Source: Flavobacterium stagni (GTDB taxonomy: Bacteria > Bacteroidota > Bacteroidia > Flavobacteriales > Flavobacteriaceae). From it: 64,000 bases of DNA. The notes below the pieces were generated by a model. That model was not told the DNA's origin. It did not search any database and saw only the letters and a list, made by a program, of their open reading frames with translations. The stretch spans positions 1 to 64,000 of the forward strand of contig NZ_SBKN01000008.1 of NCBI RefSeq assembly GCF_004122105.1. Reading direction: 5' to 3'. Below, piece by piece: positions 19,201-26,490 of the stretch; within the stretch, counting starts at the first letter, position 1, and every line of letters begins with the position of its first letter. The translations under genes were made by a program, and so were the position numbers.

Positions 19201-19423
19201 AATGCAATTGATAGCGTTTGATATTCCCGATGAAATTGATTAAAAAGAAAATCAATATCAATTCAAACCATTTGGTATTGTAAATCCAGATTCGAGCCGT
19301 ATCCGTATTGAAATCACTCTCAATAAAAGTTCCCGCCGCCATAGCTGCTGCATACACAATAAACAATACCGCCATTAATCGGGTGGAATATAAGAAGGAA
19401 GCTAATTTATCAGCCATTTTCAA
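16250..19423 (-). CDS. ccsA: Cytochrome c biogenesis protein, CcsB(ResB)-CcsA fusion
   Basis: The single 1,057-residue chain combines both parts of the system II cytochrome c synthase. Residues ~1-480 are ResB/CcsB-like with membrane helices near 10-30, 55-75, 85-105 and ~440-465 and a large periplasmic domain. A second periplasmic domain with a His-rich patch (HSEHDGHQHS, ~495-505) follows. The CcsA part from ~740 contains the tryptophan-rich heme-handling WWD segment GQWANESWGRYWGWDPKETW. Such fusions are typical of Bacteroidota and attach heme to apocytochromes at the periplasmic face. The gene is monocistronic and ends at the bidirectional terminator. Confidence 0.95.
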   Translation of the reverse strand: MKMADKLASFLYSTRLMAVLFIVYAAAMAAGTFIESDFNTDTARIWIYNTKWFELILIFFLINFIGNIKRYQLHLRKNWATLLLHLAFILIIIGAGITRYISFEGVMPIREGESAKQFYSDKNYLTVWIDGQYQGALKRRIIEKPLLLSEAVYPPFASNNFTIDEKFDQTPFQISYKKFMMDAKQTIAADANGKFFIKMVEAGGGQRHEHFLEEGVVQSIHGLLFSLNKPMEGAINITTDGTKTSIKSPFAGNFMRMADQFKGEIAAATEQDLMFRSLYNVGGSQFVFPEQPIKGKKEWTSGTNYKAKNTDDALIVTVTSGGKSQDITLVGSKGKTGEPQVVKLGGLEFSLLFGSKVYELPFSMRLNDFIADKYPGTEKSYSAFKSKVTVMDNGKNTDADIYMNHILDYGGYRFFQSSFDPDEKGTVLSVNHDYWGTMITYIGYFLLFFGMLAILFDKNTRFADLKKKLEKVKEKKNALATILLFFISFAIQAQHSEHDGHQHSNPMAMPTNINYLDSVKKYAVPEVQAEKFGRLVIQDDGGRMKPVNTFSSELLRKVSKSDTYEGLNADQVFLSMVMYPRAWENLPVIYLKKGNDSIRKIIGVGKDVKYVKFKDFITDNGMYKLSPYLDDAYKTTNPNNFQKDFVEADKKINLLYSAMYGGILKIFPVPNDKSNKWVSFMELNQATGTDLDKIKNAFPYYLNELGRGTKTKNYTMANTLLKGLEDYQKKYGKAVRPTDQQIDSEILLNKYDVFRSLFWLYMLAGSIMLILTIIRIFTNSRLLRISINAFHLFIGILFATHTAGLIARWYVSGHAPWSDAYESMIYVAWATMFFSLAFDRKSKLTVAAGTFVTSMILMVAHMSWMDPQIANLQPVLNSYWLMIHVAVIVMSYGPFTLGMILGVVAMILMLATNEKNKEVMQLNIKEITYINEMALTLGLVLLTIGNFLGGQWANESWGRYWGWDPKETWALISIMVYAFVIHARLVPGLRGLFAFNFMSVLAFASILMTYFGVNFHLTGMHSYATGEKQNVDIYIRIFVIFMVFAGIVYWRYRKVSK

Positions 19424-19556
19424 AAAAATTTACGCAAAAATACACCAAAAAAAACGTTTTTTCCGTTTCAACACATCGATTTTAATGGAATATTAGGAAT
19501 TGTCTGTTCCTTCGAATAAAATTGCATTTTGCCCCTTTTTTTATACTTTTACAGCC

Positions 19557-20318
19557 ATGATAAAAACGGTGATTATTGGTTCTGGAAATGTGGCCCAACA
19601 TCTCATTACGGCCTTTCGCGAAAGCGGAAATGTACACCTTGTCCAAGTCCTAGCCCGCCATCCAAAAACCTTGGAACAGCAATTTCCCGATTTGGACATC
19701 ATCACTGATGCGGCCTCTCTTGCTGAAGCCGACGTGTATGTAATTGCCGTTTCAGATAACGCTATTGGCGCAGTGTCATCCCAACTCCCACTGAACAATA
19801 AATTGGTGGTACACACCTCAGGGACTACCTCACTTGCTGTTTTAGATCCCAAAAATCGTAGGGGTGTTTTTTATCCTTTACAAACGTTTACAAAAGGAAA
19901 ACGACTCGCCTATCACCACATTCCGTTTTGCTTGGAAACCGAACACGAATCGGATTATGCCATTCTTCACGAATTGGCCCATTCGGTATCAGAATCGGTG
20001 TACCGCATCTCGGAAGACCAACGCAAAGCCTTACATGTCGCGGCTGTTTTTGTGTGTAATTTCACCAATCATTTGTATCAAATAGGTCACGATTTGTGCG
20101 AAGAACATCAGGTTCCCTTTGCTATTCTCCAACCATTGATTGCTGAAACTGCAGATAAAATACAAACCCTTACCCCACAACAAGCGCAAACCGGTCCTGC
20201 CCTACGTGGCGATACCGAAACCCTCAATCGGCACTTGGCGGCATTGACCGATGCCACCCAAAAAGAAGTTTACCAACTCTTGACAAAATCCATTATTGAT
20301 CATGGCAAAAAGCTATAA
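19557..20318 (+). CDS. Rossmann-fold and DUF2520 domain protein
   Basis: Starting at the ATG at 19557 gives 253 residues; upstream in-frame TTG starts add 19 residues with no homologous look and are rejected. The N-terminus is an NAD(P)-type Rossmann fold (IKTVIIGSGNVAQHL, residues 2-16), then VYVIAVSDNAIG and VVHTSGTTSLAVL. The C-terminal half is the helical DUF2520 domain (RKALHVAAVFVCNFTNHLY, then ALRGDTETLNRH). It resembles ketopantoate or 6-phosphogluconate dehydrogenase-like enzymes of unknown substrate. It overlaps the next gene by 17 bp and leads the DUF2520-KdsC-UbiA-Maf run, a frequent arrangement in Flavobacteriaceae. Confidence 0.9.
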   Translation: MIKTVIIGSGNVAQHLITAFRESGNVHLVQVLARHPKTLEQQFPDLDIITDAASLAEADVYVIAVSDNAIGAVSSQLPLNNKLVVHTSGTTSLAVLDPKNRRGVFYPLQTFTKGKRLAYHHIPFCLETEHESDYAILHELAHSVSESVYRISEDQRKALHVAAVFVCNFTNHLYQIGHDLCEEHQVPFAILQPLIAETADKIQTLTPQQAQTGPALRGDTETLNRHLAALTDATQKEVYQLLTKSIIDHGKKL

Positions 20319-20829
20319 AGAACTCATGAACGACATCACCACTTTTGTGTTGGATGTTGACGGTGTACTCACTGACGGTACCGTACACGTTTCGCCCACC
20401 GGCGAAATGCTACGCGAAATGCACATCCGCGACGGATTTGCGATGAAAGCCGCACTCGAAAGTGGCTATAACGTATGCATTATTTCGGGAGGAAGCAATG
20501 AAGGCGTGCGCATCCGTTTGCGTAACCTGGGCATCACCGACATTTATTTGGGTTCACCCGATAAAGTGGAAACCTTCAAAGAATATTGTGACATTTATGG
20601 CATCCAACCGGATCAAGTCTTGTACATGGGTGACGATATTCCCGATTATCACGTGATGCAAAAAGTTGGCCTTCCCACTTGTCCCCAAGATGCAAGTCCG
20701 GAAATCAAAGCTATTTCCACCTATATCTCCCACAAAAATGGCGGGAAAGGTGCCGTGCGGGATGTCATCGAACAAGTGATGAAAGTCCAAGGAAAATGGC
20801 ATACCTATTACAACGGAAAACACGATTAA
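20302..20829 (+). CDS. HAD-IIIC phosphatase, KdsC-like
   Basis: The ATG at 20302 gives 175 residues. The HAD nucleophile motif is D18-V-D20-G-V-L-T-D-G, with motif II in CIISGGSNEG, Lys in GSPDKVETF and motif III in YMGDDIPDYHVM. This cap-less form matches KDO-8-phosphate phosphatase (KdsC) and related sugar phosphatases, which release phosphate from KDO-8-P in LPS biosynthesis. The gene overlaps DUF2520 by 17 bp and lies 24 bp before the prenyltransferase. No kdsA or kdsB is adjacent, so the substrate is uncertain. Confidence 0.9.
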   Translation: MAKSYKELMNDITTFVLDVDGVLTDGTVHVSPTGEMLREMHIRDGFAMKAALESGYNVCIISGGSNEGVRIRLRNLGITDIYLGSPDKVETFKEYCDIYGIQPDQVLYMGDDIPDYHVMQKVGLPTCPQDASPEIKAISTYISHKNGGKGAVRDVIEQVMKVQGKWHTYYNGKHD

Positions 20830-20853
20830 ACGCTCTATTAGAATCATTACAAC

Positions 20854-21783
20854 ATGAAATTTTTACAATTAATTCGCTACCCAAATATTTTAGCCTTAAT
20901 CGGAATGCTCTTTGTCATTCGTTACGGTTTTTTGGAACAATTAAGTCTTTATTTGGCTTTGACCCCTTTGGAATTTATTCTTTTTGTCACCGCTGTCGCT
21001 TGTATTGCAGCGGGTGGATATATCATCAATGATGTTTTTGACCAAGAAGTTGATGCTATTAATCGTCCCAACCGAGTGCTCATTGGATCGGCTATTTCCG
21101 AAGCTAATGCGTATTATTGGTACGGCGGACTCTCCATTACAGGAGTGGGTATCGGAATGTATTTGTCCAATTGCATTGGCCGTCCCGGATTTGGCGTTTT
21201 CTTTGTTTTGGTGGTTGCCTTATTGTATGTGTATTCCTCTTCCCTCAAACAAATGCCTTTTGTTGGGAATTTAGTTATCGGATTGTTAACGGGCGCGACT
21301 ATTATTTTGGAAGCCATTTTTGATTTGTATCCCATTACGAATGCCAGTAATAATGTAGCCATGTCAGCCTTGTTTGGCATGTTGAAATATTACGCCCTTT
21401 TTGCGGTACTACTCACGGTAATTCGTGAAATTATCAAAGATGCCGAAGACCGTGAAGGCGATGATGCGCTTGGAATGCAGACTTTACCTCTTGTTTTGGG
21501 TGTTCAAAAAACCAATATCCTTGTGGCGGCATTAGCTGTAATCAGTGCTGTTTTGGCCCTGTATTATTGTTTCACTGACCTTTTCAATAATTCCTATTTC
21601 TTGATTATTGGATACTTACTCTTTTTCACCGTTGCTCCATTGTTGTTTATCGCCATCCGTGTGTTACAAGCCCAAACCAAAGCGGATTATGCACAACTCA
21701 GCAAATTGATGAAATTCATTACGCTGTTAGGAATTTTGGCTTTGGCTGTCCTGACTTTTAATTTAAAACACCATGCCGGTTAA
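20854..21783 (+). CDS. UbiA-family prenyltransferase (annotated elsewhere as geranylgeranylglycerol-phosphate geranylgeranyltransferase)
   Basis: The 309-residue membrane protein has about eight or nine hydrophobic helices. Two aspartate-rich Mg-diphosphate motifs are visible: N59-D60-V-F-D63-Q-E-V-D in the first and KDAEDREGDDALG in the second. That is the UbiA arrangement. Flavobacterial relatives are commonly labelled geranylgeranylglycerol-phosphate geranylgeranyltransferase. By family knowledge it transfers a polyprenyl chain to a small polar acceptor at the membrane. The true acceptor cannot be read from sequence. Its last 11 bases overlap the Maf gene. Confidence 0.88.
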   Translation: MKFLQLIRYPNILALIGMLFVIRYGFLEQLSLYLALTPLEFILFVTAVACIAAGGYIINDVFDQEVDAINRPNRVLIGSAISEANAYYWYGGLSITGVGIGMYLSNCIGRPGFGVFFVLVVALLYVYSSSLKQMPFVGNLVIGLLTGATIILEAIFDLYPITNASNNVAMSALFGMLKYYALFAVLLTVIREIIKDAEDREGDDALGMQTLPLVLGVQKTNILVAALAVISAVLALYYCFTDLFNNSYFLIIGYLLFFTVAPLLFIAIRVLQAQTKADYAQLSKLMKFITLLGILALAVLTFNLKHHAG

Positions 21784-22351
21784 TTATAAAATCATCTTGG
21801 CCTCGGGTTCGCCCCGTCGCCAACAATTCTTCAAGGACTTGGATTTGGAATTTGAAATTCGAATCAAAGAAATTGACGAAGTCTATCCCGATCATTTGCA
21901 AGCCGAAGCAATTACCAATTATTTGGCCCAACTCAAGGCTGCTGCTTTTGAAGGTTCGCTTGCTGAAAATGAACTTCTTATCACCAGTGACACCTTAGTT
22001 TGGTTACACGGAAAAGCTTTGGGGAAACCAACCGATTATGATCATGCCGTAGCTATGTTGCAGGAGCTTTCAGGAAATACCCATGAAGTCATCACTTCAG
22101 TTTGCTTTAAAACCCAAACCTCAGAAGCGGTTATTTTTGATAAAACAAAAGTCACCTTTTCCCCTTTATCGCTTGATGCCATTCATTATTATCTCGACAA
22201 ACACCAACCTTTTGACAAAGCGGGGTCATATGGTATTCAAGATTGGATTGGTCTCACGGGTATTTCCCGAATTGAAGGTTCGTATACCAATGTCGTGGGA
22301 TTACCCACTGAAAAAGTTTATCACTATTTAACAAGCCACTTTTTAAAATAG
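21773..22351 (+). CDS. Maf-family nucleotide pyrophosphatase
   Basis: The 192-residue protein carries the Maf signature LASGSPRRQQFFKDL (residues 9-23), the catalytic Asp region ITSDTLVW, the GKPTDYDHA loop and GSYGIQDW near the C-terminus. Maf proteins hydrolyse non-canonical or canonical dTTP/UTP/CTP, acting as house-cleaning enzymes; a septum-formation role is known in Bacillus. The ATG at 21773 overlaps the end of the prenyltransferase gene, indicating translational coupling. Confidence 0.95.
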   Translation: MPVNYKIILASGSPRRQQFFKDLDLEFEIRIKEIDEVYPDHLQAEAITNYLAQLKAAAFEGSLAENELLITSDTLVWLHGKALGKPTDYDHAVAMLQELSGNTHEVITSVCFKTQTSEAVIFDKTKVTFSPLSLDAIHYYLDKHQPFDKAGSYGIQDWIGLTGISRIEGSYTNVVGLPTEKVYHYLTSHFLK

Positions 22352-22392
22352 TTGTACTTTTATGGGGCACAACAAATAATACCTTTTCAGTA

Positions 22393-22638
22393 ATGGAAAC
22401 GGAGCAGGAAATCAATGCCAAAATATTGAAAGTAACCATGGTCATTCGCGATAATTTCCCTGAATTGCACCAGTACTTAAACGAAATGCCGGTCACCATC
22501 CCCATCGATAGCAATCCGGAGATCAATGTCCAACACCTCAAAAAATACTACGAGTCATTGGTCGCTATATTTCGAAATTATGTGGCCGAACACCAACTGA
22601 ATTATATTAACCAACGCAATCAAGAAGGACATTTGTAA
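22393..22638 (+). CDS. Small conserved-looking acidic/helical protein
   Basis: This 81-residue soluble protein begins METEQEINAKILKVTMVIRDNFPELHQYLNEMPVTIP and looks all-helical, with a conserved-looking 'FPELHQYL.EMPVTIP' core. No named family recognised. It lies 41 bp after Maf, and its stop is directly followed by the ATG of the mscS-like gene with no gap, so the two are probably co-translated. Confidence 0.75.
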   Translation: METEQEINAKILKVTMVIRDNFPELHQYLNEMPVTIPIDSNPEINVQHLKKYYESLVAIFRNYVAEHQLNYINQRNQEGHL

Positions 22639-23166
22639 ATGGAATTCAATCAATTTACAACAGAAATCATCGCTACTGCCAGTGTGCTTTTCCTTGTCAT
22701 TGTACTTCGCATGCTGGTTGCCAAAGTGGTTCGGCGCTTTGCCAAAACCAACCACAACATCGAACACCGCGCCAATTTAGTCATCAAATACATTGACTTG
22801 TTGATTAACATCATCGCGGTAATTGCCCTCATTGTTATTTGGGGTGTAAAAAAAGAAGATATTTTAGTGACTGTCTCTTCAATCACTACTGTAATTGGAG
22901 TAGCCATGTTTGCCCAATGGTCGATTCTTAGTAACATCACATCAGGAATTATACTCTTTTTCTTTTTCCCTTTTAAAATTGGCGACATCATTCGCATCAA
23001 CGATAAAGATTTTCCAGTTCAAGGAGAAATCGAAGACATCAATGCCTTTCATATTAACCTTCGTTCCAGTGATGGCGAATTAAGCACTTATCCGAATAAT
23101 CTATTGTTACAGAAAGGGATAACCGTACTCAATCCCCGTAATGATACTCCCGAATTCATGGACTAA
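22639..23166 (+). CDS. Small mechanosensitive ion channel (MscS family)
   Basis: The 175-residue protein has an N-terminal helix, a second helix at about 55-75 and the pore-lining helix region (TVIGVAMFAQWSILSNITSGIILFFFFPFKIGD). The beta domain follows (IRINDKDFPVQGEIEDINAFHINLRSSDGELSTYPNNLLLQKGI), as in MscS. It is shorter than E. coli MscS (286 aa) because the C-terminal cytoplasmic cage is cut down, as in many flavobacterial homologues. It releases solutes on hypo-osmotic shock, by family knowledge. Confidence 0.9.
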   Translation: MEFNQFTTEIIATASVLFLVIVLRMLVAKVVRRFAKTNHNIEHRANLVIKYIDLLINIIAVIALIVIWGVKKEDILVTVSSITTVIGVAMFAQWSILSNITSGIILFFFFPFKIGDIIRINDKDFPVQGEIEDINAFHINLRSSDGELSTYPNNLLLQKGITVLNPRNDTPEFMD

Positions 23167-23267
23167 GGGTATTAAAATGGAAATACTGTAACGATTCCTG
23201 AAATTGTTATAACACCTAATCACTTCATCTGTCGCAACTTTGTACCATAAGCTAAAAACAAAAGTTT

Positions 23268-23726
23268 ATGAAAAGTATACGACTAATAATTGCAGCCTTG
23301 TTACTGGGAAGTAGCGCTGCAGTAGCTCAAGTAAATGTAAATATCAATTTTGGAACGCCACCAGTTTGGGCACCTGCCGACCGTGTGGAAGTACAGTACT
23401 ACTACTTGCCCGAAATTGATGTGTATTACGATGTCCCCAACGGATTATTCTTGTATTTCTCCAATGGGCGTTGGATTCGTAATGCCTATTTACCCGCCCG
23501 TTGCAATCACTATGATTTGCGTCGCGGACGTGTCGTATACCTCACCGACTATTACGGCAAAACACCGTACTATTATCACAAAAGACATCGCGCTCGTTAT
23601 GTCACTGTTCCTCAACGAACCGTAGTGGTGTACCGCGATCACGACGATGATCACGATCGCGGAAGACACCATGGACATGAAAAACACCGTGGACATGGGA
23701 AAAAAAGAGGACATGGACACGATTAA
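23268..23726 (+). CDS. Secreted protein with tyrosine-rich core and His-rich C-terminus
   Basis: The 152 residues begin with a signal peptide (cleavage after AVAQ, residue 21). An aromatic-rich domain follows (RVEVQYYYLPEIDVYYDVPNGLFLYFSNGRWI, then PARCNHYDLRRGRVVYLTDYYGKTPYYYHK). The end is a His/Asp/Arg-rich tail (DHDDDHDRGRHHGHEKHRGHGKKRGHGHD) of the type that binds metal ions. Similar small periplasmic proteins are common in flavobacteria and have no assigned role. A strong terminator follows at 23781. Confidence 0.85.
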   Translation: MKSIRLIIAALLLGSSAAVAQVNVNINFGTPPVWAPADRVEVQYYYLPEIDVYYDVPNGLFLYFSNGRWIRNAYLPARCNHYDLRRGRVVYLTDYYGKTPYYYHKRHRARYVTVPQRTVVVYRDHDDDHDRGRHHGHEKHRGHGKKRGHGHD

Positions 23727-23780
23727 AAATAACACTAATTCATAATCGTTAGGGTTAATTTAGTTAGTTTAGGGGGAAAA

Positions 23781-23808
23781 GGAGCACAATGTTGTGCTCC
23801 TTTTTTTT
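23781..23808 (+). terminator. Intrinsic terminator
   Basis: GGAGCACA (23781-23788) pairs with TGTGCTCC (23793-23800) around ATGT, followed by eight Ts. Confidence 0.92.
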
Positions 23809-23882
23809 GTTAAAGAAAATCAAATAAAAAAAGGGTAGCCCATAGAAATCCGTATTTTTGAAGGAATTCAAATTAACTACTA

Positions 23883-26375
23883 ATGCGTCAATCGTTTTTG
23901 TTACTGGCTGCTTGTATCGTTGCATTTCCAACATGGGGGCAACGACCTGAAAAACCAAATTCAGCCGACATTTACCACCAAATTGAAAAACTGAATTTCT
24001 TGGGCAACATACTCTATATCGCCGCCCATCCCGATGATGAAAATACCCGATTGATTTCCTATTTATCCAATGAAGTCCATGCCCGAACTGGCTATTTGTC
24101 ACTCACACGCGGTGATGGCGGACAAAACTTAATCGGACCCGAATTGCGGGAATTGTTAGGGGTAATTCGAACCCAAGAACTCATCGAAGCCCGTAAAATT
24201 GATGGAGGCGAACAGTATTTCTCGCGTGCTAACGACTTTGGCTTCTCTAAAAACCCAACGGAAACCCTGCAAATATGGGATAAAAATCAAGTTTTAAGTG
24301 ATGTGGTATGGGCTATTCGAACTTTTCGCCCTGATATTATTATCAACCGTTTTGACCACCGCTCTCCCGGCACCACCCACGGTCATCACACGGCATCTGC
24401 CATGCTTTCCATGGAAGCCTTTGATTTGGCCAACCAACCCAATCAATTTGCGGATCAATTAGCTTACACCCAACCTTGGCAACCCCAGCGTATTTATTTC
24501 AATACCTCCTGGTGGTTTTATGGCAGTAAAGAGAAATTTGAAAAAGCCGATAAAAGCAAACAAGCCCAACTCCAAATTGGCGTTTACTATCCCTTTGCCG
24601 GAAAATCCAACCAAGAAATTGCAGCCTTGAGTCGGAGCTGCCACCAATCCCAGGGCTTCGGAAATACAGGAACCCGCGGTGAAGAAGACGAATATTTAGA
24701 ATTCTTAAAAGGCACGGCACCCGCCAACAAAAACAATCTATTCGATGGGATTGATACTACATGGAACCGTCTAACGGATGGAAAAGCAGTGGGCGAACTG
24801 CTCGCCAAAGTGCAAAAAGAATTCAATTATTCGAATCCTGGGGCCAGTGTACCCGATTTGATAAAAGCCTACTCGCTCATTCAACAATTGCAAGACCCTT
24901 TTTGGCGCAACCAAAAGTCGGAGGAAATCAAAAAGATAATCGCCGCTTGTTCCGGTCTCTACCTTGAAGCCGTTTCCGATGTGCAAGAAACAACACCCGG
25001 TAGTACAATAAAAGTCAAACTCGAAGCCATCAACCGCAGTGCCAATGCTTGGACTTTAAACCGTGTAGAAACCTATCCCAAAACTGCAGTGAACTGGAAT
25101 AATCAGGTTTTAACTAACAACAAAGACCTGACAACTAGTTTTGATCTTTCCTTGCCAAACGATTATGACTACACGGCGCCCTACTACCTCAAAGAGGAAG
25201 GAACTGTAGGCATGTACACCGTAAACGATCGCCTACTCATTGGTAAACCCGATGTACAACGCGCTACACAGGTGACCTTTTTCCTTTCCATTCAAGGTGT
25301 GGAAATTCCGTTTACCCGCAAAATTGTTTACAAATACAACGATGACGTGAAAGGTGAAGTTTACCAACCGTTAGACATTGTACCTGCGGCTACTTCGTCC
25401 ATCAAAGAAAAAGTCTATATTTTCCCTAAAAACCGAAGTCACGAAGTGCGCGTAATTGTGAAAGCGGGCAAAGAAAACCTCAGTGGATCGGTGCAATTGC
25501 AGGTCCCAACCGACTGGAAAGTTAGTCCGGAGCAACAAGCAGTTACCCTTCAACGCAAAGGCGAAACCGCCGAATTTGTTTTTACCCTAACCCCACCCAA
25601 AGAAGCCGCTGAAGCAGTCATCCAGAGTGTGGTCACAGTAGACAACCAAACCTTCAAACAAGATAAAATAGACATCAACTACACGCACATCTACAAACAA
25701 ATGGTATTGAAGTCGGCTACAGCCAAAGCCATCAAACTCAACATTAAAACCAACGAGGAAAAAATCGCTTACATTATGGGAGCCGGTGATGAAGTACCCA
25801 ATAGCCTCACCCAAATGGGGTATGAAGTTACTGTAGTGAAACCCGAATCGCTTACCCCTGAGTTGCTTCAACCATTCGATGTGGTGATGAGTGGAATCAG
25901 AGCCTATAACGTTGTGAATCAATTGGCCTACAAACAACAGGTTTTGTTGGATTTTGTAAAAAGTGGGAAAACAATGATTGTGCAATACAACACGTTGGAT
26001 GATATGGTGACCAAGGAGTATGCGCCCTACCCGCTCAAAATTTCCCGTGACCGCGTTACGGAAGAGAATGCCGAAGTGCGCTTTCTCCAACCCAATCACC
26101 GCATTTTAAACTATCCCAATAAAATTACGAGTGCCGACTTTACCGGCTGGAAACAAGAGCAAGGCTTGTACTACCCCAGTGAATGGGATGCACAATACAC
26201 GGCCTTGATTTCAGCTAATGATCAAGGAGAAAAACCAAAAGACGGAGCCATACTCGTCGCTCCCTATGGAAAAGGAACGTATATTTATACCGGATTGAGC
26301 TTTTTCCGTGAATTGCCCGAGGGCGTTCCAGGAGCTTTCCGACTCATGGCGAATCTAATTTCGGCAAAAAACTAA
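23883..26375 (+). CDS. Secreted PIG-L family deacetylase, large multi-domain form
   Basis: The 830-residue protein has a signal peptide (cleavage near TWGQ, residue 20). The PIG-L/LmbE de-N-acetylase domain (~35-290) shows the zinc motif AAHPDDE (His49, Asp51, Asp52) and a third ligand in HGHHTASAM. A central ~330-600 region looks like beta-sandwich domains. The C-terminal ~620-830 is a class I glutamine-amidotransferase-like fold (VVMSGIRAYNV). Small homologues deacetylate GlcNAc on lipids or thiols. This periplasmic or exported size class is common in Bacteroidota and its substrate is unknown; glycan processing is likely. Confidence 0.9.
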   Translation: MRQSFLLLAACIVAFPTWGQRPEKPNSADIYHQIEKLNFLGNILYIAAHPDDENTRLISYLSNEVHARTGYLSLTRGDGGQNLIGPELRELLGVIRTQELIEARKIDGGEQYFSRANDFGFSKNPTETLQIWDKNQVLSDVVWAIRTFRPDIIINRFDHRSPGTTHGHHTASAMLSMEAFDLANQPNQFADQLAYTQPWQPQRIYFNTSWWFYGSKEKFEKADKSKQAQLQIGVYYPFAGKSNQEIAALSRSCHQSQGFGNTGTRGEEDEYLEFLKGTAPANKNNLFDGIDTTWNRLTDGKAVGELLAKVQKEFNYSNPGASVPDLIKAYSLIQQLQDPFWRNQKSEEIKKIIAACSGLYLEAVSDVQETTPGSTIKVKLEAINRSANAWTLNRVETYPKTAVNWNNQVLTNNKDLTTSFDLSLPNDYDYTAPYYLKEEGTVGMYTVNDRLLIGKPDVQRATQVTFFLSIQGVEIPFTRKIVYKYNDDVKGEVYQPLDIVPAATSSIKEKVYIFPKNRSHEVRVIVKAGKENLSGSVQLQVPTDWKVSPEQQAVTLQRKGETAEFVFTLTPPKEAAEAVIQSVVTVDNQTFKQDKIDINYTHIYKQMVLKSATAKAIKLNIKTNEEKIAYIMGAGDEVPNSLTQMGYEVTVVKPESLTPELLQPFDVVMSGIRAYNVVNQLAYKQQVLLDFVKSGKTMIVQYNTLDDMVTKEYAPYPLKISRDRVTEENAEVRFLQPNHRILNYPNKITSADFTGWKQEQGLYYPSEWDAQYTALISANDQGEKPKDGAILVAPYGKGTYIYTGLSFFRELPEGVPGAFRLMANLISAKN

Positions 26376-26381
26376 ACCAAT

Positions 26382-26489
26382 ATGAAAACCAACAAGGAAA
26401 ACCGATGGAGCAATAACTATACTTGGCTGTTAGTCATCAACGCCTTGTATATTTTGATTTTTTATTTACTCATGGAAAACTACTCCTAG
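26382..26489 (+). CDS. 35-residue single-span membrane protein upstream of the symporter
   Basis: The ATG at 26382 encodes 35 residues with a charged N-terminus (MKTNKENRW) and one hydrophobic helix (WLLVINALYILIFYLLM, residues 15-31). Its TAG stop is directly followed by one base and the symporter ATG at 26491, and it starts six bases after the PIG-L stop. Such packing and the clean transmembrane design argue that it is a real gene. It may be a small accessory subunit of the SSS transporter, as short DUF proteins accompany ActP-type symporters; that role is inferred. Confidence 0.65.
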   Translation: MKTNKENRWSNNYTWLLVINALYILIFYLLMENYS

Positions 26490-26490
26490 T

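Noticed and set aside
19500..19556. TTG-start extension of the DUF2520 protein
   Set aside because: The Rossmann motif normally begins within a few residues of the start, which ATG 19557 provides.
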